From Candidatus Omnitrophota bacterium (GTDB taxonomy: Bacteria; Omnitrophota; Gorgyraeia; Gorgyraeales; Gorgyraeaceae), in the NCBI GenBank assembly GCA_018901615.1, contig JAHIEN010000084.1, forward strand, positions 1-18,503: DNA of 18,503 bases. Direction: 5' to 3'. The notes under the pieces were generated by a model. That model ran no database searches and was not told where the DNA came from. It saw only the letters and a program-made list of their open reading frames with translations. The position numbers were made by a program, and so were the translations under genes. Positions within the stretch are counted from its first letter, which is position 1, and every line of letters starts with the position of its first letter. Below, piece after piece: positions 5,672-13,596 of this stretch.

Positions 5672-8095
5672 CATCCTGATTTTTAGATAGTCTCCGAGAT
5701 CGTCAAAATTAGTTATCCACTTTTCAGCAGACTCTTCACCTTTATCCATCTTCTCTTTCATCTCAGGGTAAAGTCTCTTGCCTACTGAAAAGAATGTGTT
5801 CTGCGCCTTCCAGAAATTAATAGTAAGCGCCAGGGGTTTAAGCGTGTTAAATATATTTACTAAATCCTCTATCAGGGAGCTCTCCTCTGGAGTCTTTGAA
5901 AATTTTTCCATAAGGCTGTTTATTTTATTCGCTGCCACAAAACTAAGCGTGGTCTTGTCTATATCAAAGTCTGATTTTTTCACCTCATCGACTAGTTTCT
6001 CGAGTCTCTCAAGGTCTAACTCCTCGTTCTCCAGAGTATGGATTAGGTCAGTATTGAGCATCAATTCTACTGTTACGGCAAAGACCTTTGGCAATGGCAC
6101 ATGCAATTGCCTCAAGGCCTGTATGATCGGATAATGGCGTTCATTTATCTGGTGAAGAGACGCGTCTACTTCCTTAAGGACTGAATCGAGTATCTGGTTC
6201 AGGATCTTCCTCTGCTCATCCCTGAAAAGATGCCACAGCGAACAGTGGTGCTCGACAAAATGCCTTTCGATCAAACGTATGGTGCCTGATATGTCACTTT
6301 TGATAAACACGTCCTTTATCTTTTTATGCATCCTTATAAATGTCTCCTCGTCAGTATATCCGCGGACTCCGCCCACTATATTGTGATCCCCGAGATGCAG
6401 GACCACAAAACTAATAATATCTTCTTCCCATGTTATATTAGAAAATATATGCGCTTTTCCTATGGCGAGTTTTTGTTTGCCTACGCCTATCCTGTCATAC
6501 ATCTGGCTCTGGGCAGTAAAGCTGTATATCTTTATAGTTTCTGGATATTGTTCGAAGAGAGACGATATGGCGTAATGCCCAGCCACTCTTGCCAGGTCCA
6601 ATATTGATGGCTTCACATAATTTTTATAGACATTTGCTCCGTTTTTAAGCCTGGGTATATTGCTTGGCGCGCACTCAAGAAGATCAATAAAAGCATCTTC
6701 CAGCGACATATCGCTCAGATCCTTTGCCAGCTGTATAGCGCGGGCCGCATACTGCAGAACCTGCACAGTCTCTATGCCTGATATCTCGTCAAAGAACCAG
6801 CCGCAGCTTGTATACATGAGCATGGCGTGACGCTGCATCTCAAGGAGCTTTAAAAACCTTACCTTCTCTTCTGCCGATAATTCATTCTTAGCGTGATTTG
6901 AAAAAAATCTTTCTATATGTTCTTTTGACCTGTCCAGTATGACATCGATGTACTCATCTCTTGCCTTCCATGGGTCATGTACATACATGGATATCTCTTT
7001 TTCATATATATACAATAAGTTACCCCGCAGCCAATCTAACGCTCCCCGTAGAGGCAAACGCCATTTCTGGTTCCAATCAGAATGCTTTCCTGAATAGCAG
7101 CCGCAGTCATTCCTCCATCTTTCAACGCCATGAGGGCAACTCCAGGATGAATTCTCAAATATCTCCACTTCGTACTTCGGCGGATGATTTTCAAGAAATT
7201 CTCCATATATAGTGATATTCGCCAGCTTATTTGATTCTAAGTAATGAAGGCAAAACCCGAGCGCCATGTCGCCGAAACGATGATGATGGCCATAGGTCTC
7301 GCCGTCAGAAGCTATGTGCGCAAGCTGAGCATCCTGGGAACTTACAAAAGCGCTGTTCAACCGCTCTGCGAAATTCTCTCCATTCTTCAAGAGATCTCCA
7401 AATGCCACGTCGTGCGATACAGGCCCGTAGTAGAAAAATATGACCATGTTTCGTCCTGAAGAAAGCCGTAAGAGGTAAGGTACCTTTGGATCTATCTTAG
7501 AGCCATTGACTTCTTTCCAGTTCTGATCTCCTATTCTGCGTATCTTTACGGCCTGGGTGGGAGCAAGTATTATAAATTTTATACCCTGTTCTGACATTAT
7601 ATCCAGACTTTCAAGGTCAACCGCTGTTTCGGGAAGCCACATGCCTTCAGGCCTTCTTAAAAAATGACTCTCGAAATCTTTAATACCCCAAAGTATCTGC
7701 GTACGCTTGTCACGGCTTGCGGCAAGCGGCATTATCATGTGGTTGTAACACTGGGCAATGGCTGAACCGTGTCCTGAAAAGTTCTTCTGACTCACCTTAT
7801 CCGCCTCTATTACCGCATCATAGATATCCGGCTCTTTTCTCTTTAGCCAAGACAAAAGCGTGGGTCCGAAATTAAAGCTTATCTTCGAGTAATTATTGAC
7901 GATATTCACTATCATCTTTTCCGAATCGAGTATTCTTGATTTCGCGTTAGGCCCGTAACATTCTGCCGCTATCTTTTGGTTCCAATCATGGTAAGGATAC
8001 GCAGAATCCTGTGGTTCTATTTCTTCAAGCCACGCGTTTTCTCTCGGCGGCTGGTAAAAATGCGCATGTATACAGATATTTTTTTTCAATCTCAT
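5666..8095 (-). CDS. GH57 family protein with DUF3536 C-terminal region
   Basis: The 809-residue product starts with a GH57 catalytic domain. Motif 1 is HAHFYQPP (10-17), motif 2 is around CYNHMIMPL (116-124), and motif 3 is GMWLPET (151-157) with the likely nucleophile Glu156. Motif 4 is ASDGETYGHHH (262-272) with candidate acid/base Asp264. The remaining roughly 400 residues are mostly helical and match what I know as DUF3536, which follows GH57 domains in uncharacterised proteins. GH57 enzymes act on alpha-glucans (amylase, amylopullulanase, branching, 4-glucanotransferase); the specificity of this subgroup is not established. No signal peptide is visible, so it is presumably cytoplasmic. 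Its ATG overlaps the glgB stop by 4 nt (ATGA), and malQ follows, placing it firmly in storage-glucan metabolism. Confidence 0.9.
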   Translation of the reverse strand: MRLKKNICIHAHFYQPPRENAWLEEIEPQDSAYPYHDWNQKIAAECYGPNAKSRILDSEKMIVNIVNNYSKISFNFGPTLLSWLKRKEPDIYDAVIEADKVSQKNFSGHGSAIAQCYNHMIMPLAASRDKRTQILWGIKDFESHFLRRPEGMWLPETAVDLESLDIMSEQGIKFIILAPTQAVKIRRIGDQNWKEVNGSKIDPKVPYLLRLSSGRNMVIFFYYGPVSHDVAFGDLLKNGENFAERLNSAFVSSQDAQLAHIASDGETYGHHHRFGDMALGFCLHYLESNKLANITIYGEFLENHPPKYEVEIFENSSWSCPHGVERWRNDCGCYSGKHSDWNQKWRLPLRGALDWLRGNLLYIYEKEISMYVHDPWKARDEYIDVILDRSKEHIERFFSNHAKNELSAEEKVRFLKLLEMQRHAMLMYTSCGWFFDEISGIETVQVLQYAARAIQLAKDLSDMSLEDAFIDLLECAPSNIPRLKNGANVYKNYVKPSILDLARVAGHYAISSLFEQYPETIKIYSFTAQSQMYDRIGVGKQKLAIGKAHIFSNITWEEDIISFVVLHLGDHNIVGGVRGYTDEETFIRMHKKIKDVFIKSDISGTIRLIERHFVEHHCSLWHLFRDEQRKILNQILDSVLKEVDASLHQINERHYPIIQALRQLHVPLPKVFAVTVELMLNTDLIHTLENEELDLERLEKLVDEVKKSDFDIDKTTLSFVAANKINSLMEKFSKTPEESSLIEDLVNIFNTLKPLALTINFWKAQNTFFSVGKRLYPEMKEKMDKGEESAEKWITNFDDLGDYLKIRMA

Positions 8096-10005
8096 CCTTT
8101 CAAAACTATAATGCCGAGCGGCGGCAGAGTCAATGACACTGAATTACGCATGCCATGAGTTGGGACTGGCGTAGTTTCGACTCCGCCAAAATTACCGTGA
8201 CCACTTCCCCAGTATTCCTCTGAGTCGCTGTTCAATATTTCTTCCCAAAAACCCGCGGAAGGCACGCCTACCCTGTAGTTGTATCTGGGAACAGGCGTAA
8301 GATTGCATACCACAAGTATAGTACCCCGAGTGGTCCTGCCGCGTCTTATAAAACTGACTATACTCTGCTCCCAGTCACTGGCATCTATCCATCTGAAACC
8401 TGAATTCTCAAAATCCATTTCATAAAGCGCGGGTTCATTTTTGTAAACTCGGTTCAGGTCTTTGAGCCAGCGCTGTATACCGCGATGCCTTTCATACTGC
8501 AAGAGGTGCCACTCGACGCTCCCGTCATGATTCCACTCGTCCCACTGCCCAACTTCTGAACCCATAAACAAAAGCTTCTTTCCTGGGTGGGCATACATAA
8601 ACCCTAATAGCAATCTAACATTCGCGAATTTCTGCCACCCATCCCCCGGCATTTTATCAAGGAGTGACCGTTTGCCATGCACTACTTCGTCATGTGAGAT
8701 AGAAAGCATAAAATTCTCCCAGAAGGCATACCATATGCTGAACGTGAGCTGGTCGTGATGGTATTTTCGGAAGACAGGGTCCTGTGAAAAATAATAAAGT
8801 GTATCATGCATCCAGCCCATGTTCCATTTCATGCCAAACCCCAGGCCGCCGACATAGGTAGGCCTTGAGACCATAGGCCAGGCAGTTGATTCCTCGGCCA
8901 TTGTCTGAGTATCTGGAAAATTCACATAAACAGCTTCGTTGAACCTCTTGAGAAAACTTATGGCTTCAAGGTTCTCGCGGCCGCCGTATTCATTTGGGAT
9001 CCACTCGCCTTCTTTGCGCGAATAATCAAGATAGAGCATTGATGCAACCGCATCTACCCTCAAACCATCCACATGATATTTATCTAACCAGAACATGGCG
9101 CTGGAAATAAGAAAATTTACTACCTCTCTTCTGCCATAGTTAAATATATAACTGTTCCAGTCAGGATGATAACCTTTTTTCGGATCAGAGTGTTCATAGA
9201 GGTGTGTACCGTCAAAATATACAAGCCCGTGTTCATCTGATACAAAATGAGAAGGCACCCAGTCCAGGATCACGCCAATGCCATTCTGGTGCAGGTGATC
9301 AACAAGATACATGAAATCCTGAGGCGTTCCATACCTGCTCGTGGGAGCGAAATAACCAACTGTCTGATAACCCCATGAACCATAAAAGGGATGCTCCATG
9401 AGCGGTAAAAATTCCACATGTGTAAAACCCATATCTTTTACATAATCCGCAAGCTGATGGGCCATTTCTCTGTAACTAAGAGATCTATTATTATCTTCAG
9501 GTACCCTGCGCCATGATCCAAAATGCACCTCGTACACAGACATGGGGGCGCTAAGGTTGTTATGCCTGCCGCGTTCCTTCATCCACTCCTGGTCGCTCCA
9601 TTTATAATCCAGATCCCATACTATAGAACCTGTTTTCGGGGCTGTTTCCCAGTGAAACGCAAATGGATCTCCTTTATCAACCTTATAACCCTTGTAGCGT
9701 GATCTGATATAATACTTATATATATCACCTTTTTTTAAACCTGGCACAAAGCCTTCCCAAATACCAGACCCATCCCATCTAACGCCCAACTTATGAGAAG
9801 TTACCTTCCAGCCATTAAAATCGCCTATCACAGAGACGCTTTTGGCGTTTGGCGCCCACACGCCAAAATAAACACCTTCCATGCCATCCATGGTCATGAG
9901 ATGAGACCCTAATTTTTCATAAAGCCTGAAATGGCTTCCTTCTTTATAAAGATGTATGTCAAAATCAGTCAAAAGCCCTTTGCCGTAAATAATATTACTT
10001 TTCAC
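8092..10005 (-). CDS. glgB: 1,4-alpha-glucan branching enzyme (GH13)
   Basis: The 637-residue product is a bacterial glycogen branching enzyme (EC 2.4.1.18), which cuts alpha-1,4 chains and re-attaches them by alpha-1,6 links. An N-terminal CBM48-like domain (about 41-130, with VWAPNAKSVSVIGDFNGW) precedes the GH13 barrel. Family motifs are YEVHFGSWRR (158-167), GSWGYQTVGYFAPTSRYG (209-226), DGLRVDAVASMLYLDY with the nucleophile Asp318, MAEEST with acid/base Glu371, and SHDEVVHGK with Asp439. A C-terminal all-beta domain ends the protein. Length fits a GlgB lacking the extra N1 domain. The start is GTG (10003-10005) with AAGGAGG 8 nt upstream; an ATG just before it is out of frame. A promoter lies at 10055-10084. 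It is first in the operon with the GH57 and malQ genes. Confidence 0.97.
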   Translation of the reverse strand: MKSNIIYGKGLLTDFDIHLYKEGSHFRLYEKLGSHLMTMDGMEGVYFGVWAPNAKSVSVIGDFNGWKVTSHKLGVRWDGSGIWEGFVPGLKKGDIYKYYIRSRYKGYKVDKGDPFAFHWETAPKTGSIVWDLDYKWSDQEWMKERGRHNNLSAPMSVYEVHFGSWRRVPEDNNRSLSYREMAHQLADYVKDMGFTHVEFLPLMEHPFYGSWGYQTVGYFAPTSRYGTPQDFMYLVDHLHQNGIGVILDWVPSHFVSDEHGLVYFDGTHLYEHSDPKKGYHPDWNSYIFNYGRREVVNFLISSAMFWLDKYHVDGLRVDAVASMLYLDYSRKEGEWIPNEYGGRENLEAISFLKRFNEAVYVNFPDTQTMAEESTAWPMVSRPTYVGGLGFGMKWNMGWMHDTLYYFSQDPVFRKYHHDQLTFSIWYAFWENFMLSISHDEVVHGKRSLLDKMPGDGWQKFANVRLLLGFMYAHPGKKLLFMGSEVGQWDEWNHDGSVEWHLLQYERHRGIQRWLKDLNRVYKNEPALYEMDFENSGFRWIDASDWEQSIVSFIRRGRTTRGTILVVCNLTPVPRYNYRVGVPSAGFWEEILNSDSEEYWGSGHGNFGGVETTPVPTHGMRNSVSLTLPPLGIIVLKG

Positions 10006-10054
10006 GCCATCAGCCTCCTTGCAATATTTCTTATAGTTCCTATATATGTTATAT

Positions 10055-10084
10055 ATTATAGTATAAGTATAAGTAGTTTGTCTA
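10055..10084 (-). promoter_or_regulatory. Promoter of glgB operon
   Basis: On the - strand, TAGACA (10079-10084, 5/6) and TATAAT (10055-10060, 6/6) are 18 bp apart. The predicted start is near 10048, about 43 nt before the GTG of glgB. It lies directly beyond the terminator at 10097-10140. Confidence 0.7.
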
Positions 10085-10094
10085 TCTCAAGAAT

Positions 10095-10140
10095 AAAAAA
10101 GGGAGGCATAACAATACTTTATTGTTCATGCCTCCCTTTT
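10095..10140 (-). terminator. Strong intrinsic terminator after the DUF2934 gene
   Basis: AAAAGGGAGGCAT (10097-10109) pairs perfectly with ATGCCTCCCTTTT (10128-10140), a 13-bp stem. It continues inward with AACAAT/ATTGTT after one unpaired base. On the - strand the stem runs into six T, ending the DUF2934 transcript about 25 nt past its stop and insulating glgB. Confidence 0.9.
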
Positions 10141-10165
10141 CATATTTTACAGAATAAGACTAGGC

Positions 10166-10375
10166 TTACCTTATGCCGAGTTCTTTTTTGACAAGGCGCT
10201 CTGCTTCAAGCCAATCTGACCAATCATTGCCATGAGAATAGCCTCTTTTTTCAAAGAGACGATATGCCTTCTCCTGGATCCTGGCACTGAGATCATTGGT
10301 ATTATTGGTATCAATCGTAGCAGTTTTAAGCCATCTTGCGTTTTTCTTGTTTGTGCTATTGCGGCGTATTACCAT
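10166..10375 (-). CDS. DUF2934 domain small protein
   Basis: This small basic protein (69 residues from ATG 10373-10375) has a C-terminal half that matches DUF2934 as I know it: ARIQEKAYRLFEKRGYSHG, then DWSDWLEAERLVKKELG. The domain is a short predicted helical pair of unknown function, common as stand-alone small proteins in diverse Gram-negative bacteria. The N-terminus is Lys/Arg/Asn-rich and probably flexible. A TTG two codons upstream (10379-10381) also follows the GGGGGGTGG SD-like tract, but the ATG has better spacing (about 6 nt). It has its own promoter and terminator, so it is monocistronic between two operons. Confidence 0.78.
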   Translation of the reverse strand: MVIRRNSTNKKNARWLKTATIDTNNTNDLSARIQEKAYRLFEKRGYSHGNDWSDWLEAERLVKKELGIR

Positions 10376-10422
10376 CTTCAACCACCCCCCTTAGGTGATG
10401 TTGTTTATGAATGTAATTTAGT

Positions 10423-10450
10423 ATAATACTACTTAAATTCGTTTTGTCAA
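10423..10450 (-). promoter_or_regulatory. Promoter of the DUF2934 gene
   Basis: On the - strand, TTGACA (10445-10450, perfect -35) and TATTAT (10423-10428, 5/6) are 16 bp apart. The -35 overlaps by two bases the outer arm of the hairpin at 10449-10484, so the end of one transcript and the start of the next are packed together. Confidence 0.65.
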
Positions 10451-10507
10451 GCAAAAAATGCCAACTGGCGGTTATTTTTTGCTTGATGCCGCAAAGACTT
10501 TTGCGGC
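10449..10507 (-). terminator. Tandem hairpins ending the superoxide reductase operon
   Basis: Two stems follow the superoxide reductase gene. The first is GCCGCAAA (10488-10495) with TTTGCGGC (10500-10507), 8 bp with a 4-nt loop. The second is AAGCAAAAAAT (10449-10459) with ATTTTTTGCTT (10474-10484), 11 bp, carrying an inner GCCA/TGGC mini-stem. The second arm provides the T-rich tract on either strand. Together they probably act as the terminator for the marC-unknown-SOR transcript. Confidence 0.65.
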
Positions 10508-10554
10508 GCAAGAAAAATCTCGCCTTCGTTCGAGGTTTAACCTTGAACATTAGG

Positions 10555-10950
10555 TTATTTTACATCAAGGCCCTTTGAATTCTGCCATAGGCCGTGTATA
10601 TTGCAGTAGCTCGAGGCAAATATTGTACCTGGCTTATCTGATTTAAAGCTTATAACAGCCTCATAGCCCGTATAAACCGTACTTGTATCAGGACCCTGGG
10701 CTGACTCGCCATGGGCGCTGAATTCTACCCTGCCTATCTGATACGGAAATTTGTCATCTTTTGTCTGAAAATACACCTCTATCCAGCGGATATGATGCTC
10801 TGTTTTGTTGGGATGGGCTACCTGTTTACCGACGTTAACAGTAACCTTTACCGCCTCGCCTTTTTTTGCTGAATCCGTAGCTTCTATTACCGGGACATGT
10901 TTCTCCGTCTTCCAGTCAGCGCTCTTGAATAATTCTTTGAATTCATTCAT
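10555..10950 (-). CDS. sor: Superoxide reductase (one-iron, neelaredoxin type)
   Basis: The 131-residue product closely resembles the one-iron superoxide reductases of Pyrococcus and other anaerobes (EC 1.15.1.2), cytoplasmic enzymes that reduce superoxide to peroxide with electrons from rubredoxin. The Fe(His)4Cys site is complete: Glu16 and His18 in EKHVPVI, His46 and His52 in HPNKTEHHIRW, and Cys116 and His119 in SYCNIHGLW. The N-terminal Cys4 desulforedoxin domain of class I enzymes is absent. The ATG has a strong SD (AAGGAGGG, about 4-5 nt away). It lies 20 bp after the unknown membrane-anchored gene, and hairpins follow the stop, so it is probably last in a three-gene operon. It points to an anaerobic lifestyle with oxygen exposure. 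Confidence 0.96.
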   Translation of the reverse strand: MNEFKELFKSADWKTEKHVPVIEATDSAKKGEAVKVTVNVGKQVAHPNKTEHHIRWIEVYFQTKDDKFPYQIGRVEFSAHGESAQGPDTSTVYTGYEAVISFKSDKPGTIFASSYCNIHGLWQNSKGLDVK

Positions 10951-10970
10951 CGCACCCTCCTTGTTTATTG

Positions 10971-11648
10971 CTACCTTGGTATTTTTTCGCCCTTTAAAAT
11001 ATCAGGAAGCTTTATAGCGTCGATCCTCATGCCTCCGTCATGTTCTATCTTTATCGTATAAAGCATCCCCGGGATAAACATGGTGCCTGGCGCCTCTATC
11101 TGGGCATTCTTTATGCCTGATTTTTTTGCTTTCGCAGGATTTAACGCCTGTTCCCAGAACCTGGCCCATAATTCTTTTTCGAAAGAATCTTTTTTACCTT
11201 CGAGTTTATATCCTCCGGGTATTCCGTAGGCCTTTGTTATGTCGTATTCTTGCGTATTTAGGCCGTCAAGCATAAATACCTTCCAGAATAGGTACGCGCT
11301 TTTGCCTCGGAGCCTATCAGCCATCCTGACGTGGATATCTTCAAAACGTATTACCAGCGATTGAAATTGGATTATGTTCCCGGAAAAAGTAAAATATCTG
11401 GGAGTCATTGGATTATTGCGCGCGTCATACTCGAGAAACTTGATGGTAGTGCTGGACTTCCCTGTGTTCTCGTCGTAGTTAACACCTGTCACAAGGACCT
11501 CGGCGATCCTTGAATCCGCTTCAAGCCGGGATATGATCTCTTTCAAAATCTTATTTTCATGCGAATATTTTAAATAAAACCTGAAAGCTAAAAATACCGA
11601 TGTAACAATAACAAGCAGTATGAACATATTTTTTATCATTTTAATCAT
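10971..11648 (-). CDS. Unknown membrane-anchored protein
   Basis: I do not recognise this 225-residue protein. From ATG 11646-11648 it has one hydrophobic helix near the N-terminus (about residues 6-24, MFILLVIVTSVFLAF), a short charged helix with EIISRLEADSRIAEVLVTGV, then a mixed alpha/beta domain with KFLEYDARNNPMTPRYFTFSG and a C-terminal segment rich in Ile/Val strands. The layout suggests a periplasmic or extracytoplasmic domain held by an N-terminal anchor. An in-frame TTG at 11664-11666 would extend it by 6 residues but its SD is too close; a third start is the ATG three codons downstream. It starts 4 nt after the marC stop and ends 20 bp before the superoxide reductase gene, so it is almost certainly co-transcribed with both. 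Confidence 0.8.
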   Translation of the reverse strand: MIKMIKNMFILLVIVTSVFLAFRFYLKYSHENKILKEIISRLEADSRIAEVLVTGVNYDENTGKSSTTIKFLEYDARNNPMTPRYFTFSGNIIQFQSLVIRFEDIHVRMADRLRGKSAYLFWKVFMLDGLNTQEYDITKAYGIPGGYKLEGKKDSFEKELWARFWEQALNPAKAKKSGIKNAQIEAPGTMFIPGMLYTIKIEHDGGMRIDAIKLPDILKGEKIPR

Positions 11649-11652
11649 GGTA

Positions 11653-12243
11653 TTACCCGGTGGCAATCTCCATTAAAATCTGCAAGATCCCTTTTCGCAT
11701 CATCATGATCGCTATGGCGGCCAGAAGAAGGCTCATTATCTTGGAGAGGGCCTTTGAACCTGATTCTCCCAGAAATCTTATCAGAATACCAGAAAAAGAA
11801 AAAATCAAACCGGCCAGAAGGACATTAACCAGTACCGATACCAATGTAGGGTACAAACCATATTCTCCTATAATAATGAGAGATGTTGTCAATACAGCCG
11901 GCCCTACAATCAGAGGCGTGCCCAACGGCACGCTTCCGAGCTCCTTGGCAGGTATCCTGCGCTTTTTACCTGGATTTACTACATCTATTATTGCAATACA
12001 AAGAAGTATCAGCCCCCCTGCTATCATGAAATCGCCTACGGTAATATTTAAAAAAGCAAATGTAGCCTTTCCTAAAAAAATAAATCCGAAGGCAAGGCAC
12101 AAAGCAGTAACTATGGACTGTAAAATAATCTTGGTTTTTCCTTTTTTGCTGATACCGTGGGTAAACGAAGTAAATATCGGCAAGACTCCTATCGCATCAA
12201 CTGCTACAAAGATAGGAATAAAAGCCAAGAGAAATTTTTGCAT
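11653..12243 (-). CDS. marC: MarC family integral membrane protein
   Basis: The 196-residue protein is almost entirely hydrophobic, with six predicted membrane helices in the MarC/UPF0056 pattern. Recognisable parts are FVAVDAIGVLPIF (12-24), FMIAGGLILLCIAI (71-84) and PLGTPLIVGPAVLTT (106-120), the conserved Pro/Gly-rich block of the family. The biological role is not settled; E. coli MarC was once linked to multiple antibiotic resistance but this was not upheld, and amino acid export has been suggested for relatives. GGAGG lies 7 nt before the ATG. A promoter-like -10 is found about 90 nt upstream. It heads the group marC-unknown-superoxide reductase. A long + strand frame opposite it is a shadow. 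Confidence 0.92.
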   Translation of the reverse strand: MQKFLLAFIPIFVAVDAIGVLPIFTSFTHGISKKGKTKIILQSIVTALCLAFGFIFLGKATFAFLNITVGDFMIAGGLILLCIAIIDVVNPGKKRRIPAKELGSVPLGTPLIVGPAVLTTSLIIIGEYGLYPTLVSVLVNVLLAGLIFSFSGILIRFLGESGSKALSKIMSLLLAAIAIMMMRKGILQILMEIATG

Positions 12244-12331
12244 AATTTTTCCTCCGCTTTAAGATTTTATCATTACCAAGAACATTTTGAACTGCCTGAC
12301 AGCCTTTAATGCATGTGGTTGATTTGCAGGC

Positions 12332-12360
12332 ATTATACTCCAAAAACCACAAAATAGGAA
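12332..12360 (-). promoter_or_regulatory. Candidate promoter of the marC operon
   Basis: On the - strand a perfect TATAAT (12332-12337) has a weak -35 TTCCTA (12355-12360) at 17 bp. The start would be near 12325, giving a leader of about 80 nt. It begins within 20 bp of the acr3 stop. I see no clear terminator for acr3, so read-through from acr3 is possible. Confidence 0.5.
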
Positions 12361-12377
12361 TTAGTGTTTTAGAAAAG

Positions 12378-13442
12378 TCAACAGAATAAATGCCTGGTCC
12401 TTAAGGATATCCGCACCAGCATCAGCATAACCGGCACTTCTATTAAAACACCGACAACGGTTGCCAGCGATGCTCCTGATGAAAGACCAAACAGCATAGC
12501 AGAAGTGGCAATCGCGACTTCAAAGTGATTACTTGCCCCTATAAGGGCGGAAGGGGCCGCGTCACGGTAAGGTAACTTTAGCCACTTAGCCAACGCATAT
12601 GTCAAAGCAAAAATAAGGCAAGTCTGAACAAAGAGGGGTATTGCTATCAAAAATATAACCTGTGGTTGTTTTACTATCAACTCCCCTTTAAAGGAAAACA
12701 GCAGAATTAAAGTAACCAATAAAGCCCCAATAGAAACAGGTGTTAAATAATGAAGGAACTGTTCCTCAAACCATTTCATTCCTTTTTTAGCAATAATAAG
12801 TTTCCTTGAGTGATACCCTAAAAAAAGTGGTAACCCTACATAGATAACTACTGACAATACAATTGTCTGCCATGGAATAGGCATCTTGTTTACACCTAAA
12901 AGCCACCCCCCTAAAGGAGCGTAAAGAAACAACATTGTAAGTGAGTTTATAGCTACCATAACAAGAGTATGCCCATCGTTACCTCTTGCTAAATGACCCC
13001 AAACAAGAACCATCGCTGTGCAAGGAGCTATGCCCAATAAAATACAACCTGAAATATAAGAACGATACATTTCGACCTGTATGCCGCTTTTGACAATCTC
13101 AAATCCTGGAAGCAACCCCTTAAATAAAACACCTAAAAACAATGTAGCTATGGCAAGCATGGTGAAAGGTTTAATGCACCAGTTTACAAACAAAGTAAGT
13201 AAAACCGGTTTTGGAGTTTTCCCTGCTTTAACAACCTCGTAAAAATCAATCTTAACCATTATCGGATACATCATAAAAAAAAGACATACCGCGATTGGTA
13301 TTGATACTTGATAAATCGATATACTGTCTAATGTAACAGCGACCTGAGGAAATAATTTTCCCAGAATTATACCTAATCCAATACATCCTATGACCCATAA
13401 AGTGAGATACCTTTCAAAAAAACTCAATTTTCGCTCTTCCAT
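12378..13442 (-). CDS. acr3: Acr3 family arsenite efflux transporter
   Basis: The 354-residue protein has about ten membrane helices and matches Acr3 (bile/arsenite/riboflavin transporter superfamily), which exports arsenite across the inner membrane. The conserved Cys141 in the helix GIAPCTAMVLVWGH (137-150), NDGHTLVMVAINS (155-167), ASNHFEVAIATSAMLFGL (303-320) and Glu335 in GVLIEVPVM (331-339) are family hallmarks. Length fits the usual 340-370. The ATG has AGGAG 5 nt upstream. No arsR, arsC or other ars gene is adjacent, so it is a solitary exporter gene. A promoter-like site follows a hairpin upstream at 13500-13530. Its neighbours are unrelated. Confidence 0.95.
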   Translation of the reverse strand: MEERKLSFFERYLTLWVIGCIGLGIILGKLFPQVAVTLDSISIYQVSIPIAVCLFFMMYPIMVKIDFYEVVKAGKTPKPVLLTLFVNWCIKPFTMLAIATLFLGVLFKGLLPGFEIVKSGIQVEMYRSYISGCILLGIAPCTAMVLVWGHLARGNDGHTLVMVAINSLTMLFLYAPLGGWLLGVNKMPIPWQTIVLSVVIYVGLPLFLGYHSRKLIIAKKGMKWFEEQFLHYLTPVSIGALLVTLILLFSFKGELIVKQPQVIFLIAIPLFVQTCLIFALTYALAKWLKLPYRDAAPSALIGASNHFEVAIATSAMLFGLSSGASLATVVGVLIEVPVMLMLVRISLRTRHLFC

Positions 13443-13490
13443 TTCTTCTCCTTAAAGCTTATAATAACTTGCTTAAAAATAATTCTATAC

Positions 13491-13530
13491 CAAACAAAAC
13501 CCCCTTGCAACTTATTTTGTTACAAGGGGG
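13491..13530 (-). terminator. Intrinsic terminator after the zinc-ribbon genes, upstream of acr3
   Basis: CCCCCTTG (13500-13507) pairs with CAAGGGGG (13523-13530); AAC/GTT extends the stem past one mismatch. On the - strand it is followed by TTTTGTTTG. It ends the zinc-ribbon transcript just before acr3. Its sequence is nearly repeated at 14340-14367. The TTGCAA in its arm with TATAGA downstream (15-bp gap) may serve as a poor -35/-10 pair for acr3. Confidence 0.75.
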
Positions 13531-13535
13531 TCAAC

Positions 13536-13560
13536 TGTCATTGCGAGGAGCACAGCAGCG
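13536..13560 (+). repeat. Fragment of a TGTCATTGCGAGGAGC-type dispersed intergenic repeat
   Basis: The 25-bp stretch begins TGTCATTGCGAGGAGCACAG and resembles the opening half of a palindromic intergenic repeat (TGTCATTGCGAGGAGCGNAGCGACG...) that I know from many bacterial genomes. The second half is missing here. It lies between the zinc-ribbon stop and the terminator. The identification is from memory of the motif only. Confidence 0.4.
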
Positions 13561-13596
13561 TCTAAATAAAAGCCCTGAAGCCTTGGCTACTTACTT

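Noticed and set aside
5778..6134. 118-residue + strand frame inside the GH57-DUF3536 gene
   Set aside because: It is antisense to a conserved enzyme gene; Ser/Phe/Leu-rich composition indicates a shadow.
10356..10550. 64-residue - strand frame between the DUF2934 and superoxide reductase genes
   Set aside because: It runs through the terminator hairpins and the DUF2934 promoter, and has no SD or similarity.
11660..12262. 200-residue + strand open frame opposite marC
   Set aside because: It is exactly antisense to a clear MarC family gene, has no family similarity, no SD and an Arg/Pro/Ile-skewed composition typical of a shadow frame.
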